Assembly (NCBI GenBank): GCA_016098155.1
Contig: JAAAJB010000104.1
Span: forward strand, 1-64,000
Reading direction: 5' to 3'
Length of the DNA: 64,000 bases
From: Actinomortierella ambigua
Lineage: Eukaryota; Mortierellomycota; Mortierellomycetes; Mortierellales; Mortierellaceae
Part shown: piece by piece, positions 45,501-57,366 of the stretch
Layout of the letters: each line of letters starts with the position of its first letter
Numbering within the stretch: position 1 is the stretch's first letter
The notes under the pieces: model-generated
Database searches by the model: none
What the model was told of the DNA's origin: nothing
Seen by the model: only the letters and a program-made list of their open reading frames with translations
Position numbers and translations under genes: made by a program

Positions 45501-48500
45501 GTTGGATACATTCCTTCCCCTCATGTGAGCTGGTTCGGGATGTGGGGGAGAGGAGGGGGGGGGTGGTATCGTTTCCTCTCTGGATTATCCATGCCCTTCT
45601 CACATCATCTGATGAAGAAAGAGTGAGAGAGAGAGTGAGAGGAGGGGAGGAGCCAGCAGCAGATGCCAGAGGTATTTGATTGCGCCCGTTTTCCTCGCCT
45701 TCTGTGGGACCATGTGAATAGTACATCCATATATTTCAAATTTTTTTACCGCTTGCCGATCCCTGTTTTTCAGTCTCAACAGTGGGAATTGGTGGGGATT
45801 TTTTGGGGGAGGACAAAACAGCTCTCAACAAAGAGGAATCGATAGGCTGCTGCTGACTGATCTTGTACCATTGGATGGAGCTTCTCGTTCTTTCTTTTCT
45901 TTTGTCAAATGCTTTGGTGCGTCGCGAAGTCGACTCTGCTGCTGTTGTTAAGGACGTACTTGTCAAGAGTACTCAGCTATCCTTCCTTCTTTCCCCTCTC
46001 CGGACATTCGCACAGCAGCTCAGCGGGATCTCATAATTCAATCGTGATTTTACTTTTTTCTTATTCTTCTTCTTCTTCCTCGGCAAAGGTATTTCTAAAC
46101 TCAAACGCCGAAAACGGAACACTCAAATAGAGAAGGATTGAACTGGACCGTTAGAGAAAAGAGTGAGGAAAAAAAAAAAAGCGGGGAAGGACGTTCGTCC
46201 TCTTTCCCTCTTTTGTCTTTGAATGACTAACTGTCTATCTCCTCTTCGATCACTCTCCTCTCCCTCCTATCTCTCGCTTCTCTCCCAGTCTCCAAGTCTC
46301 CTCTCTCTCTTTCCCACTCTTCTTCTCTATATTACACTTCTCTCTTATGATGTCTCGTAGCTTCATGAGAGAGAGGAAATTACTTTTTTTTTTATTCCAT
46401 CTCAGTGCTGATTGGAGTATGATCACGACTATTCAACGGCCACCAACTGGGGCGATCGAACTTGTGATATGAGAGCACAGGGCTACATCGCGGATAACGA
46501 ACCTCCTCACTACTAGAACCCTAGGTCATATGGTGTCAATGCACCATTTTGCGTTTGCAGTTAAGTCTGCAGCTATGAAAGTAGAACTGTAGCCATGCGA
46601 GCCAAACTAAGGGCGAAGACAGGGACTCGGCAGGAGAGGAGAAGACTTCCTCCCCTTGGAATTAGCAATGTCCGAAAGCAGAACATTGACGTTTTTTTGT
46701 TTTTTCTGTAACTCCAGATGTTTTGATCTTTTGGAGATACAGAGCCTTCTTTAGCATTCAGGGGATGACGGGGAGAGGGGACAGGGTGGGACGGGAACGT
46801 CCAAAACAATGCCTTCCCGAGAGGTTTCTGTACGTGCACACAGCATCATCCTCTTTGTCTCTATGCTTTGGGCCCTTTGCGTCTCCCTTGCCCCTTCTCT
46901 GCCTTCCTCTCCTTTGTCTCATTAACTGAACAATAGATGTTCCTTTATCCCACGACACAACCTACTAGCCTGCTTTCGTAAAAAAAAGAAGAGGTCGATC
47001 CTTGTTGTGATGAAGACCCAGGCCTTGAGTCTCTCTCCTTCGATCTCGCCAGCTGCTTGCCTGAGTCTTCCTCTCTCCTACGTAGTACACCACCCCCCTT
47101 CCAAGTGTGAAAGTCTTTATGTTTTATGGAGTGAACCCAACAAAAAGCAGATAAACTTAAGGAAGAAGAACATAACTCCAAACGGTGGTCGTTCATTAAC
47201 AAGTCGAGTCTTATCGTTTGGTCTTTGCGACTTGAAGTTTTTTTTGGCAAGGCGTCGAAAGGCATGCTTTTATCAAGCACAGCAAGCAATTACAGAAAGC
47301 AATAGTATCATAACTACCATAGTCCTAAAAGTCAAATATGAGGAGAGTAAACCTACTTGTTTGAACCCTGTCTTAACCTTGATTCGTCTAGAACAAAGGT
47401 CACTTGTTTTTTTTTATGCGCATGCGCATCGACTCGCGCGCCTCAAACGTAACTCTCTTTTTTTTTGTGTTGCGCGTATGTATACGTTTGTGAAGCTTTT
47501 AACCCAAACAGGCGCGGGCTTAATTCTGTTTACACTCTTTGATCTTCACACCAATGTTTTTGAGGACTGCGCGAATTGTTGCTTGTCAGTTGTTGTTGGT
47601 GGAGGTATCTGGTGGTGGTATTGGATAGTACGTACGTACCCTTGAAAATCATGCTGATGAACATAAACGGAGATGAAGGGGTGACTCGGAGAAGTACCCC
47701 CCTCTCTCTCTCTCTCTCTCACCCCATCCACCCCAATGGAGCGGATTTGAGTCTGACTCTGTATCTTCTGGGCACTGCCCTTTCTTCTCTCTTCTCTCTC
47801 AACATTGTTGCGTGATCCCTTTCCCCCCTGCACACACTCGCCTCTTCGCCATCCAATCGTTATCGATAGAGCTACAAAAGAAAAGAAAAAATAAAACAAA
47901 CAAATGCAAGAACTCATTATGAAGAACGAGTGAGTACCTTGCAAGGCCCCACCATACAATCTCTCTATGCTGCCTTTGCAGAGGGCCCCTCTCTCTACCC
48001 CCTCAGGTCATTCTCTGTTTTCTTGTTGTGCGTTATGTAAAATTGCTCTGAGAGTCCATAGTCCACCAGAAGGTCACGAAAGCACTGCACTACATGCACT
48101 ACGTTCTTTTTCTACTACGAAGAGGTACTTTTATTTTTCTCCGCCTGCCCATGGTCTAGGAAATGAGATAGAAACACGATGCAATAATAAAGGTCTCGAT
48201 CGAAAACGGGTAAAGTAAATAGCCGAAATGGTAGCGGCAAGTGTCTAGGTTCTTTTTAGGAGGAAGGTATGGTAGTCTAGCATCTTTTTACATTGCCTAG
48301 CAGAAGTACTGATCTTCTTTGGAGGGCCACTTGGGCGATGCATCCAATGTATCTGCAGTCCTACGGCATGGAACACTAAAAAAAAAAAAAAACACCACCG
48401 CCTCTGCCCCCCCCTCAAACTCTGCAATCGCCACCGCGGCCATATGGCCTTGATGAGTTGTTCCTAACAGGGTCCTTGTTAATAGAGCTCTGTTGCTTGT

Positions 48501-49044
48501 ACTTGCTCTGGGAGTCAAAGTATGCTATGGTTGCTACACAATAATTTTACATCTTTTTTCAATTGAATCAGAAATTTTTGTTTGACATTTCGACAGTGTG
48601 GACACCTATTCAACTGAATCCTCAATCAATCATGAAAATGCAAAGATGCAGTAGAGCGTTATATCAGAGCAGCGCCTTTTCTCTCGCTCTCTCTAGTTTC
48701 CCATCCCCCCAAAAAGCCGCAGTAATGGTACACTTCTATCACGGGTCGCAAGGGCGAGTTGTGAGGAAAATGCCTTTGAACGGACTTGGGGACGGGTGAA
48801 GGGAGAGAGAGCTGGTTTCTATCCTGTCCTCACCCCTCTAGGACTTTTTGATAGGACTTCCCTCTCCCCTACACAGCTTCAGTTGACTGCTTCGCATTTT
48901 TTGTGGATGCACAAGCTTACACGAGCTCCATGACGCGGCTCACAAGTAGAATGTGAATGAACGCGGATAAGCGAAACGGTCCATTCTTTTATTTTTTCCA
49001 CGCACACTCACATCTTGCAACCTTTATTTTTTTTTATTACAACC

Positions 49045-50522
49045 ATGGCGAGTGACCAGGACACACTTATCGGGATGGGCTTTCCCCAGAACAGGGTGTA
49101 ATGACGCTCATCCTTACATGCTCTTGCATGCATGTCACGCTTTTTTTTTCACATGCTAACATTGCTTTGCCACCACTTTCTTTGAAACATGAAAAAATAT
49201 ATAGCCTGAAGGCTTTAAAAGCAACGAAAAACAGCGGTCTGCAGCCTGCCATGGACTGGTGAGTGGTGGTGGTAGGAAAGAAAGGCAAGGTCTTTTTTTT
49301 GACGTATTTCATTCCTAATATCCTATCTGCCTTCGTTGACAGGCTGCTAGCACATTCCGATGATGCAGACATTGATGATCCCATCGGGGAGAGTGCCGGA
49401 GGCACCCTAGGAGGCAGCTCATCTAGCAGCGCACCTGCAGAAGCTGGAGCAACATCTGGTGATTCGGCTGAACAAGGTAAAGTTGTCGGTGTTCAACAAA
49501 CAGCCAACGGGGGGGGGGTATCGTCCCCTCTCCTTTTTTTCGGGGTATATAGTACCGGATGAACGTTTTGGCTCCTTCACTCACTTCTCACTCTTCTTCT
49601 CATACACTTGCTCGAATATATTGGAATCAACTCATTAGAGGGCGATGAGATCCAGGATGGTGAGCAGACTGCCCAGTCGTTGATATGCCAGGATTGTCAA
49701 AGGATTTTCCGCGATGCCGAGGCAGCTCAGCGCCATGCCATGCGCACCGAGCACGTCAACTTTGCGGAGTCGACCCAGGTCATCAAGCCTCTTACGTACG
49801 CCTGTCCTATCCGATCAACAAAAAAAAAGTCAAAGAAAAAAAGTCAAAGAAAAAAAAAGAGCTAACATCTACTTTCCTTCTTCTCATCCTTGTTCAATAA
49901 ACAAAAAAAAAATAGCGAGGAAGAGAAGGCCGCCAAGCTCGCCGAGTTAAAGCAAAAGCTCGCCGAAAAGAAGGCGACACGGTCGGTCCAGGACGAGGAG
50001 GAGCGGCGCCAGAACGAAAAGCTGCGCCGCAAGGCCGGCCAGGACATGACGATGGTCAAACAAAAGCTCGAGGAGCAGGAGATGAAGAAGCTCGCCGACG
50101 CTCGCAAGCGCGAAAAGGAGGACGACCGCAAGGCCAAGGCCGCCATCAAGGCCCAGATCGAGGCCGACAAGGCCGAACGCGCTCGCAAGAAGCAAGAGGC
50201 CCTGCATGGCATCCAGCAAGCCAAGGCGGCCGAGGTCGCTGCCGCAGCCACTGCGGCGGCTGCGCCTCCAAAAGTCTACACCGAGACGCGACTGCAGCTG
50301 CGCTTGCCGAACGGCGTGGCCGTCGTGCAGACATTTGGGGCGTCGGACAAGTTGGAGCAGGTCTATGACTTTGTGCAGCAGCACCATCGGTCGGCTTCGG
50401 CTCCTACTTTCCACTTGATGACCACCTTCCCGCGCAAGGTCTTGGATGGAGCAGAGCGCGAAAAGACCTTGAGTGACCTTGGATTGGTGCCCTCGTGTGT
50501 CCTGGTCGTCACCAACAATTAA
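49045..50522 (+). CDS. UBA / C2H2 / UBX-domain protein, UBXN1-like
   Basis: Five exons (49045-49097, 49205-49258, 49343-49476, 49639-49795, 49916-50522) give 334 residues. Residues ~3-42 form a UBA domain (LIGMGFPQNRVLKALKATKN, then LQPAMDWLLAH). A C2H2 finger uses Cys97, Cys100, His113 and His119. A long charged coiled coil (~135-235) leads to a UBX domain (~245-334) with LQLRLPNGVAVVQTF, the FPRKVL loop and a hydrophobic end. UBX proteins bind the N-domain of the AAA ATPase Cdc48/p97 and bring it ubiquitinated clients through UBA. The joined exons rebuild the UBA helices exactly, which supports the GTAATG and GTGAGT donors. It converges with the Hel2-like gene. UBXN1/SAKS1-type is the best match; the exact yeast counterpart is unclear. 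Confidence 0.9.
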
Positions 50523-50746
50523 CAGAAAAAAAAAGGGCTGCCTTGTCTTCTCTCAATGACTTTTTCCCCTAGCTCTCTCATTTCCTTTTTTTTTTGTCCG
50601 CTTCAAAAAATTGCATTGTATAAACAACAAATACGATGACAGTGTGTTTTATTGGAGGCGTGGCATGGAAAAGGAAAAATAAAAAGAAAAAACAGGTTAT
50701 GGAATTTGGTTGGATAGCACTATCGTATCAACACAGAATTTTTTTT

Positions 50747-53700
50747 TTATCCAACATGGAAGAGAATCTTCTTCTTGTTCTTCTTCTTCTTGCCACCAGT
50801 TGTCTCCAACTCCTCCTCCTCGGCTCCAGGCGTGAGCTTGTCCCAGCCCATCACCCATCCGTTATTCAGGTCGTCCAGACCTGGGTTATTACTCTTTGAC
50901 CGCTGCACCGCAATCAGGCCCAGCGATGGCCGCGCACCGGGCGCCGCCGCATTGCTCACCAACGTAGGGAAGTGTTCCTCCAACGCGCCGCCGTTGATGC
51001 CCTTGCCACCACGCGAATATGATGGCACCGACGATCCGCTCGTCGAAGGGCGGAAGGTCGCCGTTGGGTGGTTGTCCTGATGAATCGAGCCCCACGAAGC
51101 GCTACCTGTGCCAGAGGACGATGTTGCTGCTGCTGCTGCTGCTGCTGGTACACTTGACGTTGAAGGCTTGGCACCCTTAAATACAGGGAGCTCAGACGAG
51201 CCACTGGTGCTACCAGCATTGGCCCACGCCGAGCCCGAGTTGAGCTGGGGCGTCGGGTAGAAGACTGGTGTCGGTGCGGTGACACCACCACTACCACCAC
51301 CACTACCGCGCGCAGGCGAGCCAGGGCGATTCATGGAGGTGGCGGCGGCAGCGGCGCGATCCCACATGGAAGTTGATTTTGGTTTGGCCGCATGACCAAG
51401 GTTGCCACGGGTAGTGCCCGAGGACTTGATGACGAGGACACGACGCGTCGAGGGCGATGCGACCCGGGCCATGGTCGCAGGTTGGCTGGGCGAGGACGCG
51501 ATCACGGTGGTTTCGAGCGAGGGGAACTGGTTCTGAACGGCCTTGTAATCGTGCCAGTTCCGTAACAGTTCGGTCTTCTTGGCTTCCGAATCCAACACCT
51601 CGTGCACGCCTTGGATCACCTTGCCCGTCTTGTCCATATCGTTGAAGAAGAGCGACGCCAGCGACGCCACGTACTGGTTGGCTGGAATCTGCGTGTTGCG
51701 GTACTGAGTCGTCAGTTGACGGAACTGCGACAGGCTGTGGGTCGTGCCCTTCAGGTACTGCTGAACACGATCCTGAAGTGCTGCGTGTTTGCTGTTGGAT
51801 TGAAAGAATGAGGCTATGTTAGTTATCCAACCCCAATCAAAAAACAGTCACCAACAGAGACAGGGAAGAAAAAAAAAGGGGGGAGGAAGGCACATACTTG
51901 AGCGTGTCCGTTGTGACAGGGGTCGAGCTGCGGTTCTGAGAGGCGACTGCTGCGACAGAGGGACGCAAAGCGGATTGTTGCGGCGACGCTGCTGCTGCAG
52001 CAATTGAGGGCCAGTCAGACGATCCCTGGGCTGCCGGAGAACCCGAGCGAGGGGTCGAGCCATGACCAGCGGCCACACGGCTAGCCACGGTCGGCGTGGG
52101 GGCTACAATGGCAACGGGCTCGGAGAGAGACGAGCCAAAGCCTGGTGGTGGTCGAGTCCGAAGCATGCTTTGGTGGCGGTTGCCTGATGACGCGTCCTGT
52201 ATGGAAAGATTGCTGATGCCCTCCTGAGCAGCGGATGTGGGAGCAGCAGCAGCAGCCGCGGCGGCGTCTTCGGCGGCTTGCTTGCGTTGTTGGGCAAGTT
52301 CCATCTCCCGTTGGGTGGCGATTTGTTGGATTTGGTGAGGGGTGAGTTGTGGCTGTTGTTGAGGAGCAGCATGCTCTGCCGAATCACGGTGGCGACCACC
52401 GCGTCGGCGATCAGACCCTCCCCCTCCACTCCCTCCGCCTGCTCCTCGTCTGTTCGAGCCTCCTTCTCCTGCGTACCCAAACTGGACGTCGATCCTTCTC
52501 CGGTTGCGGTTCATCGAGTTTGGGTGAGTCTCCGCCTCATGCGCTCGAAGATCCAGGTCCGAGTCAAAGACAACAAACTTTTTCTCCAAGCATTCAGGGT
52601 CCTGGCAGGCGAAATGCTCTGTTTGGAAATGGTTTTCCTTTTGAACGTTTAGAAGTGAATCGTTGTTTATATATATGGTTAGTCTATTTTTTCTTCTTCT
52701 TCTCGGTGACCCCCAAGACAGACATGCATGAGAGATAGTTTGGACCTTAAAACTTACGAGATCAAGATACTTGTCATAGTATTGATGGCGAACGTTGCGT
52801 CGCAAGCAAAGAAAGCACTGTTCGTGATTCTTCTTGCAATGATCAAACAGTTCATCGTCGCCGAAGAAGCTCTCGCGACAAAAGCCACACTCGGGATGGC
52901 CCTTGAATCCTGAGGGTTCGTCCGAGTTTTGGTTGGCCAGTCCTGCATCGCCCGTTTTAAAGTGTTTGATCAGCTGGGACGAAGTCATGAGGTTGTGTTC
53001 GTGTGCAAAAACCTTCTTGTATCGCACACATAGATCGCACAGCAGAAGCTTGTGAACTTTCTTGACGTGTGACTTGAGCTGATTCCAGCCGTCAGGACAG
53101 TACACCTCGCAGGTCGGGTCTGGGCAATTGAACCGAAGAAGTACCATGGTGTCCTCATACATTTCCTGATCCTCAAAGTAGATGTTGAGCTTGCGGTCAA
53201 AATAGGCCATCTGCTTCACATCGTAGTCCTGGAATGCCTTCTCGGGGTCGCGCGTGAAGATCATGATCGTTTGGTCCGCCTATTCGATCCGTCCATCGAT
53301 ATGCATCGAGTTCAAAGCAATCATCTCATTGTTAGGTCCAAGAATCGTCAAATTCGCAAGTGAAAAAAGATAAACAACCGTCCTCCCAAGAGGATAAATA
53401 CCTTGCAGTAAGCACAGTTTTTGGTCTTGTAGAGAGCTCGGAGCCGGAGCGAGCAGAGGTGGCAGGTGCGGTGGTTGCAGTCCGAGACGGCAAAGATGAC
53501 AATATTCTCGGTACAAATAAAGCACTGATGCTGCTCAGCGTTAGGGTCAACTTCCTTGGGCGCGACAGATTCCTTGATCCCGCCCTCAGGGTGCAGATCC
53601 ACCGTCTCCGTAGCAGCAATTGTCTTGGGTGGTCGGGTCGAGGCCGCAGATGGATCCTTATCCCCCTGCTTCTTGTCCTGATGGTCGGCAGCACCGGCCT

Positions 53701-53938
53701 TATCCTTGTCCGACTTTTTGGCATGGCTGTTCTCCTTGTTGCCGCCACGTCCACGGTTACGGGTGTGGCCAGTGTTATTCGTGTTAGAGGCAGCGCCATC
53801 GCCGCCGTCAGTCTTGGCGCGTTGACCTCCTTTGTTGCGGTTTGAGCGGTTGCCACCTTCGCTCTGCTTGCGTGGAGTGTCCTTCTTTGACTGCTGCTGC
53901 TGCTGCTGCTGCGAGCTTTGAGCTGATCCGGAATCCAT
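50747..53938 (-). CDS. Hel2/ZNF598-type RING E3 ubiquitin ligase
   Basis: Four exons (53402-53938, 52758-53279, 51898-52637, 50747-51791) give 947 residues. After a basic, Gln-rich disordered N-terminus, a RING finger spans Cys139-Lys179 (CFICTENIVIF...CNHRTCHLC...CAYCK). A series of C2H2 fingers follows (~residues 225-420), including FNCPDPTCEVYCPDGWNQLKSH, GHPECGFCRESFFGDDELFDH, CFLCLRRNVRHQYY and HFACQDPECLEKKFVVFDSD, then RRIDVQFGYA. The C-terminal half is Ala/Ser/Gly-rich with a lysine-rich end. Hel2/ZNF598 senses collided ribosomes and ubiquitinates small-subunit proteins to start ribosome quality control. Junction one joins YCK to ADQTIMIFTRDP and junction two YLDL to ENHFQTEHF, both as in the family. 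The assignment is confident. Confidence 0.93.
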
Positions 53939-54413
53939 TCGTGATGAACTTGAGAGCGAGCAAAGAATGAGGGGAGAGGGTGAGAGAGAGGGAGAATCGA
54001 AGTGCGACAATGTAATGATTTGCTCGTGGGAATGGGTGAGAGGTGATGTCGATGCGATAAAGAGAGGTGAGAGAATGAGGATGGAAAGAAAGTAGGTAGA
54101 ATAAAAAAAAAAAAAATAAGCGAGGCGATGACAAACGAGGAAAAAGATATCAGCCAACCAGACCGCAGCTTCTCCCTCCCAGCCAGCAGCAGCAGCAGCA
54201 GGTGTTGTGAGGGGTGCTCCATTGGGTCCCAACGGCCTCCACGGTTTTCAGGGAAAACAAACTCCTCTTCTCCTTCTTTCCCGCTCTTATCCTCCGCTTG
54301 CTTGTTTGGGTCAACACCCCATGTACTGTACGTCGTTGTCGTGCTGCGTCCCCTCCCCTCCCTTGCCTGTAAAATAGGCCATTCTCGCAGCTTCTCATCA
54401 TTTTTTTGGCATC
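53939..54413. promoter_or_regulatory. Divergent promoter region between the Hel2-like and F-box genes
   Basis: 475 bases between outward-facing start codons. A poly-A run lies at ~54103-54116 and a CAG-type run at 54187-54201. No TATA box is clear. Confidence 0.5.
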
Positions 54414-56423
54414 ATGACCAATCGAAACACGGAAACAATGGAATCCCAACTGGTCCCACATCAGCACCAACACCTGCCGCCGCAGCCAATATGCCACCCT
54501 CCGCCACCACCACCAACACAGCAACAGCAGGAGGGGAAAAGAGTCGCATGTCTGTCCTCTCTGCCCTCGGAGTGCATGGTGGCCATCCTGCGATACCTTC
54601 AAACAAACCACCACTCTAGCTTGGCAGCTCTGCTGTGTGTCAGCCGAGCCATGTTTGACCAAGCAGTCGTCTTCCTCTACAACAATCCATTTGCTGCAGC
54701 TGGTCCAACAATACGCTGGAGCACGCATGAGCTGACCGTCCGGCGGCACGCTGCCCTGTTGACGACATTCCTGCTGGAGGCTGATCCGGAGACTGTTCGT
54801 ACCCTCCCTATTTGGTCACTGAAGCATCGTAGGCGGAAAACAGTGCACGGTGCCTTTGGTCACCAAGCTGACGTCGCCAAGATGAGGAGGGCTTTCTTTC
54901 TCGGTATACTGGACAGTGAGGGCAGCGACGGTGATGAAGACGAGGACGATGGCGAAGTGGATGGCGAGGAGGAGAGCAAAGTGGACGGAGCCCTCGGCGA
55001 TTGTCCTCATGCTGGAGACGGCAGCTATTCTGAGGATAAAGAGGCCATGGCCAAGGCGAGCGAGAGGCATCGGCGGTTCTATCTCAATTACTTTCAGCAT
55101 TACCGCTATCAAAATGCCTCACTCGTACCGACAGAGGCCCTGAGACGTGTGTTTCCGTCCATTGTCGATGAAGACATCCCCCATCTACAGCGGCACCTAG
55201 CTCGCGCCTTCATGATGCATAATCCGAGCCAGATCTTGTCGCTGAGTCTCAATGCGCCGGACATGGCCTACATGGACATCCAACACGCCATCCTGTCTCT
55301 GTCTTCGCTCCGATTCCTCCAGATCGACCGACTGACCGCGCTGGAAGCGCCCCAGATGGAGTGTGTCATGGACTGTATCACTCGACACAACGAACTGCAT
55401 GGCACGATTAAGCACCTGACGCTGGGTGGCAACCACGACTCTGAGAGGTACTCGGAAGGAGACCGAAGCTATCTTGTCAAGATTGTACAGGCCTTCCCTT
55501 CCCTACAGACGCTGGTGATGAGTCAGTGGGCTGATGCATGGAGCAATATTGGCGCCATCCCATTGACGAGTCTCCGACGACTGGTGATGGACCACGGCGG
55601 TGGCCGTCCTCGTCTCGAGGACGCCGACTTTCTGTCGCGGTGCGAGCGTCTTGAGATTCTCGATCTTTACGTGGCCGAAGTGGATCCCTTTGACGAGTTG
55701 GCGAAGCGCTATCTAACCTACCATCACCAACACCATCAGATGTTTGATGAGCAGGTGATGCAGGGGCGGACGTTGACACAGGCACCACCACCCATCCGCG
55801 GCATCCCACCGATCCACAAATTGTACATTTCGGGCGAAGGTGCCCACCCGCATCTGCTCAATGCGTTTGAGAGTGCGCCAGTGGCCCTTTCGCAGACACT
55901 GCGGGTTCTCAAGGTCAGTTGTTTGGACCGGCTCATAGTCGACCGGCCGTCGCTGACATGGGGTGGTGGGCCCTCGATCGGGTTGCAATTGCCATTCTTG
56001 CAAGAGCTCCAAATACAAGGTGACATTGGATTAGAGTTTCCGTTTGCGCTTTTGCGATGTTGCCCCAACCTGATTTCGCTGCGGATTGTGGTGAATGGTC
56101 TGGAGAGCTGTGCGCGCCCCGGAAACGATCTGGATCCGATCTGGACACTTTGCAAGCTGCAGGTGCTCCAGTTGTCCGGAAACTGGCCTATTACTACAGC
56201 CTGGTTGGGACAATTGGCGACGCGAGTGACAGGGCTCAAAATGTTGGATCTGCAGTGGTGTAAGGCAGTCGAGCTGCGCCAGGTGCTGGAGCACGTGGGG
56301 AGGATGCCTCAGCTGAGGCGGCTTGGATGGATCACAGAATCACCAGAACTTGTCGCGGAATGGTATGCTGTAAACCCGCTGTTGGTCATAGAACCCATTC
56401 CACTGCAGGCATACTACATTTAG
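54414..56423 (+). CDS. F-box protein with a probable leucine-rich-repeat-like C-terminus
   Basis: One exon of 669 codons. A His/Pro/Gln-rich N-terminus precedes an F-box at ~48-95 (LSSLPSECMVAILRYLQ, then LAALLCVSRAMFDQAVVFLYNNPF). An acidic insert (~175-205) follows. The rest has repeated Leu-rich segments of LRR type, such as LSSLRFLQIDRLTAL, FPSLQTLVMSQWAD, CERLEILDLYVAEV, LPFLQELQIQGDI, LCKLQVLQLSGNW and VTGLKMLDLQWCKAV. The protein should be an SCF substrate receptor binding Skp1 through the F-box. Such intron-poor F-box/LRR genes are numerous in Mortierellomycota. The start could also be the second Met (residue 9). The target is unknown. Confidence 0.85.
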   Translation: MTNRNTETMESQLVPHQHQHLPPQPICHPPPPPPTQQQQEGKRVACLSSLPSECMVAILRYLQTNHHSSLAALLCVSRAMFDQAVVFLYNNPFAAAGPTIRWSTHELTVRRHAALLTTFLLEADPETVRTLPIWSLKHRRRKTVHGAFGHQADVAKMRRAFFLGILDSEGSDGDEDEDDGEVDGEEESKVDGALGDCPHAGDGSYSEDKEAMAKASERHRRFYLNYFQHYRYQNASLVPTEALRRVFPSIVDEDIPHLQRHLARAFMMHNPSQILSLSLNAPDMAYMDIQHAILSLSSLRFLQIDRLTALEAPQMECVMDCITRHNELHGTIKHLTLGGNHDSERYSEGDRSYLVKIVQAFPSLQTLVMSQWADAWSNIGAIPLTSLRRLVMDHGGGRPRLEDADFLSRCERLEILDLYVAEVDPFDELAKRYLTYHHQHHQMFDEQVMQGRTLTQAPPPIRGIPPIHKLYISGEGAHPHLLNAFESAPVALSQTLRVLKVSCLDRLIVDRPSLTWGGGPSIGLQLPFLQELQIQGDIGLEFPFALLRCCPNLISLRIVVNGLESCARPGNDLDPIWTLCKLQVLQLSGNWPITTAWLGQLATRVTGLKMLDLQWCKAVELRQVLEHVGRMPQLRRLGWITESPELVAEWYAVNPLLVIEPIPLQAYYI

Positions 56424-56514
56424 TAAGGTGTCATCCACGAAACAAGAGAGAAAAGCAAATAATAATATGTACATCCTCTTGAGGGGGGGGGGGTTTTAAT
56501 GATACAGAATAAAA

Positions 56515-57147
56515 TTAGAACTGGCGAGTGTTGAGCAGAGCCATCTCGACGGCACCAGTACCCCAGTCCTCGCCGTGGTTGTGACCCTTGCCGTCCATGC
56601 CGGCGCGGTTCAGAGCCTGCTCCTCGGTCAAGCAGGTGAGGACGCCAAAGACGACGGGAATGCCGGTGTCGAGTCCGACGCGCATGATACCCTGGGTGAC
56701 AGCCTCGCAGATATACTCAAAGTGCATGGTGGAACCCTTGATGAGGACACCAATGCAGATCACGGCGTCAAAGGCCTTCTTGCTCTTGCTGGCGGCGGGT
56801 GATGCACCAGCAGCAGGTGTCGAGGCGGGCTTGGGCGAGTTGAGGTTGAGGCCATCCAACAGGTTGACGCTGCCCATCAGATCGTTGGCGCCATCAGCGG
56901 CGCGGACCTTGGAGACCTCGATCAGCTTGTGGGCAGCAAAAGGCAGCTCGTACGCACCGGGGACAGACTCGACAACAATGTTCTCAGGCTTGACATTGTT
57001 GACCTCGATCATTGTCTTTTGGGCACCCTCGACAAGGGCCTTGACAATGGGCAAGTTCCAGCGAGTATGGACGATGAGGATGCGCAAATTGGAGCCATCA
57101 ACAGGAGTTTCGGAGGCCTGCAGGCCGTGGTGATCGCCGTCGCGCAT
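56515..57147 (-). CDS. RIB4: 6,7-dimethyl-8-ribityllumazine synthase
   Basis: One exon of 210 codons. The enzyme condenses the ribityl-pyrimidine with dihydroxybutanone phosphate, the last step before riboflavin. Family blocks are ILIVHTRWNLPIVKALVEGA, ESVPGAYELPFAAHKL, FDAVICIGVLIKGSTMHFEYI with the catalytic-type His, VTQGIMRVGLDTGIPVVFGVLT and NRAGMDGKGHNHGEDWG. It is longer than bacterial forms (~155) because of a ~45-residue Ala/Ser/Pro-rich insert (~110-150) before FDAVICIG, which some fungal forms also carry. The start was set at MRDGDHH; the open frame continues upstream but across CRE-like promoter sequence. It ends facing the F-box gene with only ~90 bases between stops. Confidence 0.95.
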   Translation of the reverse strand: MRDGDHHGLQASETPVDGSNLRILIVHTRWNLPIVKALVEGAQKTMIEVNNVKPENIVVESVPGAYELPFAAHKLIEVSKVRAADGANDLMGSVNLLDGLNLNSPKPASTPAAGASPAASKSKKAFDAVICIGVLIKGSTMHFEYICEAVTQGIMRVGLDTGIPVVFGVLTCLTEEQALNRAGMDGKGHNHGEDWGTGAVEMALLNTRQF

Positions 57148-57242
57148 GGTGGGAAATGAGAAATGAATAAATGTGAAAGGTGAGGTGAGAGGTTTCGTCT
57201 CAGTCTGCAGACTTTGGCTCAATCCATCCCACCCACCTATTA

Positions 57243-57250
57243 TGACGTCA
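57243..57250. promoter_or_regulatory. Perfect CRE/ATF palindrome TGACGTCA upstream of RIB4
   Basis: The eight-base palindrome bound by CREB/ATF-type bZIP proteins lies 96 bases before the RIB4 ATG, a usual distance for a fungal promoter element. The kinase gene is divergent but 1.36 kb away. One perfect site is suggestive only. Confidence 0.5.
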
Positions 57251-57366
57251 CAGAGTGGGCGAGCGGGTGGGGGGGGGACAGGGCATGGCTCATCATTGGG
57301 CAAGGTTGCAAGATATACCGCAACTGTAGCTCATTTCACCCTGGTTCTTGCAGGTTCAAACGGTGG

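Larger units (their letters stand above)
34357..49044. other. 14.7 kb intergenic region with no supported gene, rich in CT/GA repeats
   Basis: This lies between the divergent starts of the WOPR and UBX genes. Its open frames are all under ~215 codons and either repeat-driven (Ser/Leu/Phe from CT tracts, Arg/Glu/Lys from GA tracts) or lack starts, splice sites and recognisable domains. I looked for transposase and reverse transcriptase motifs and for tRNA-like B-boxes and saw none. Strand composition alternates: GA-rich on the plus strand at 34810-34920 and 36430-37030; CT-rich at 35060-35310, 37060-37100 and 37570-37635. It could hold a long 5' leader with introns for either gene, distal regulatory DNA or non-coding RNA genes. 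Confidence 0.6.
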
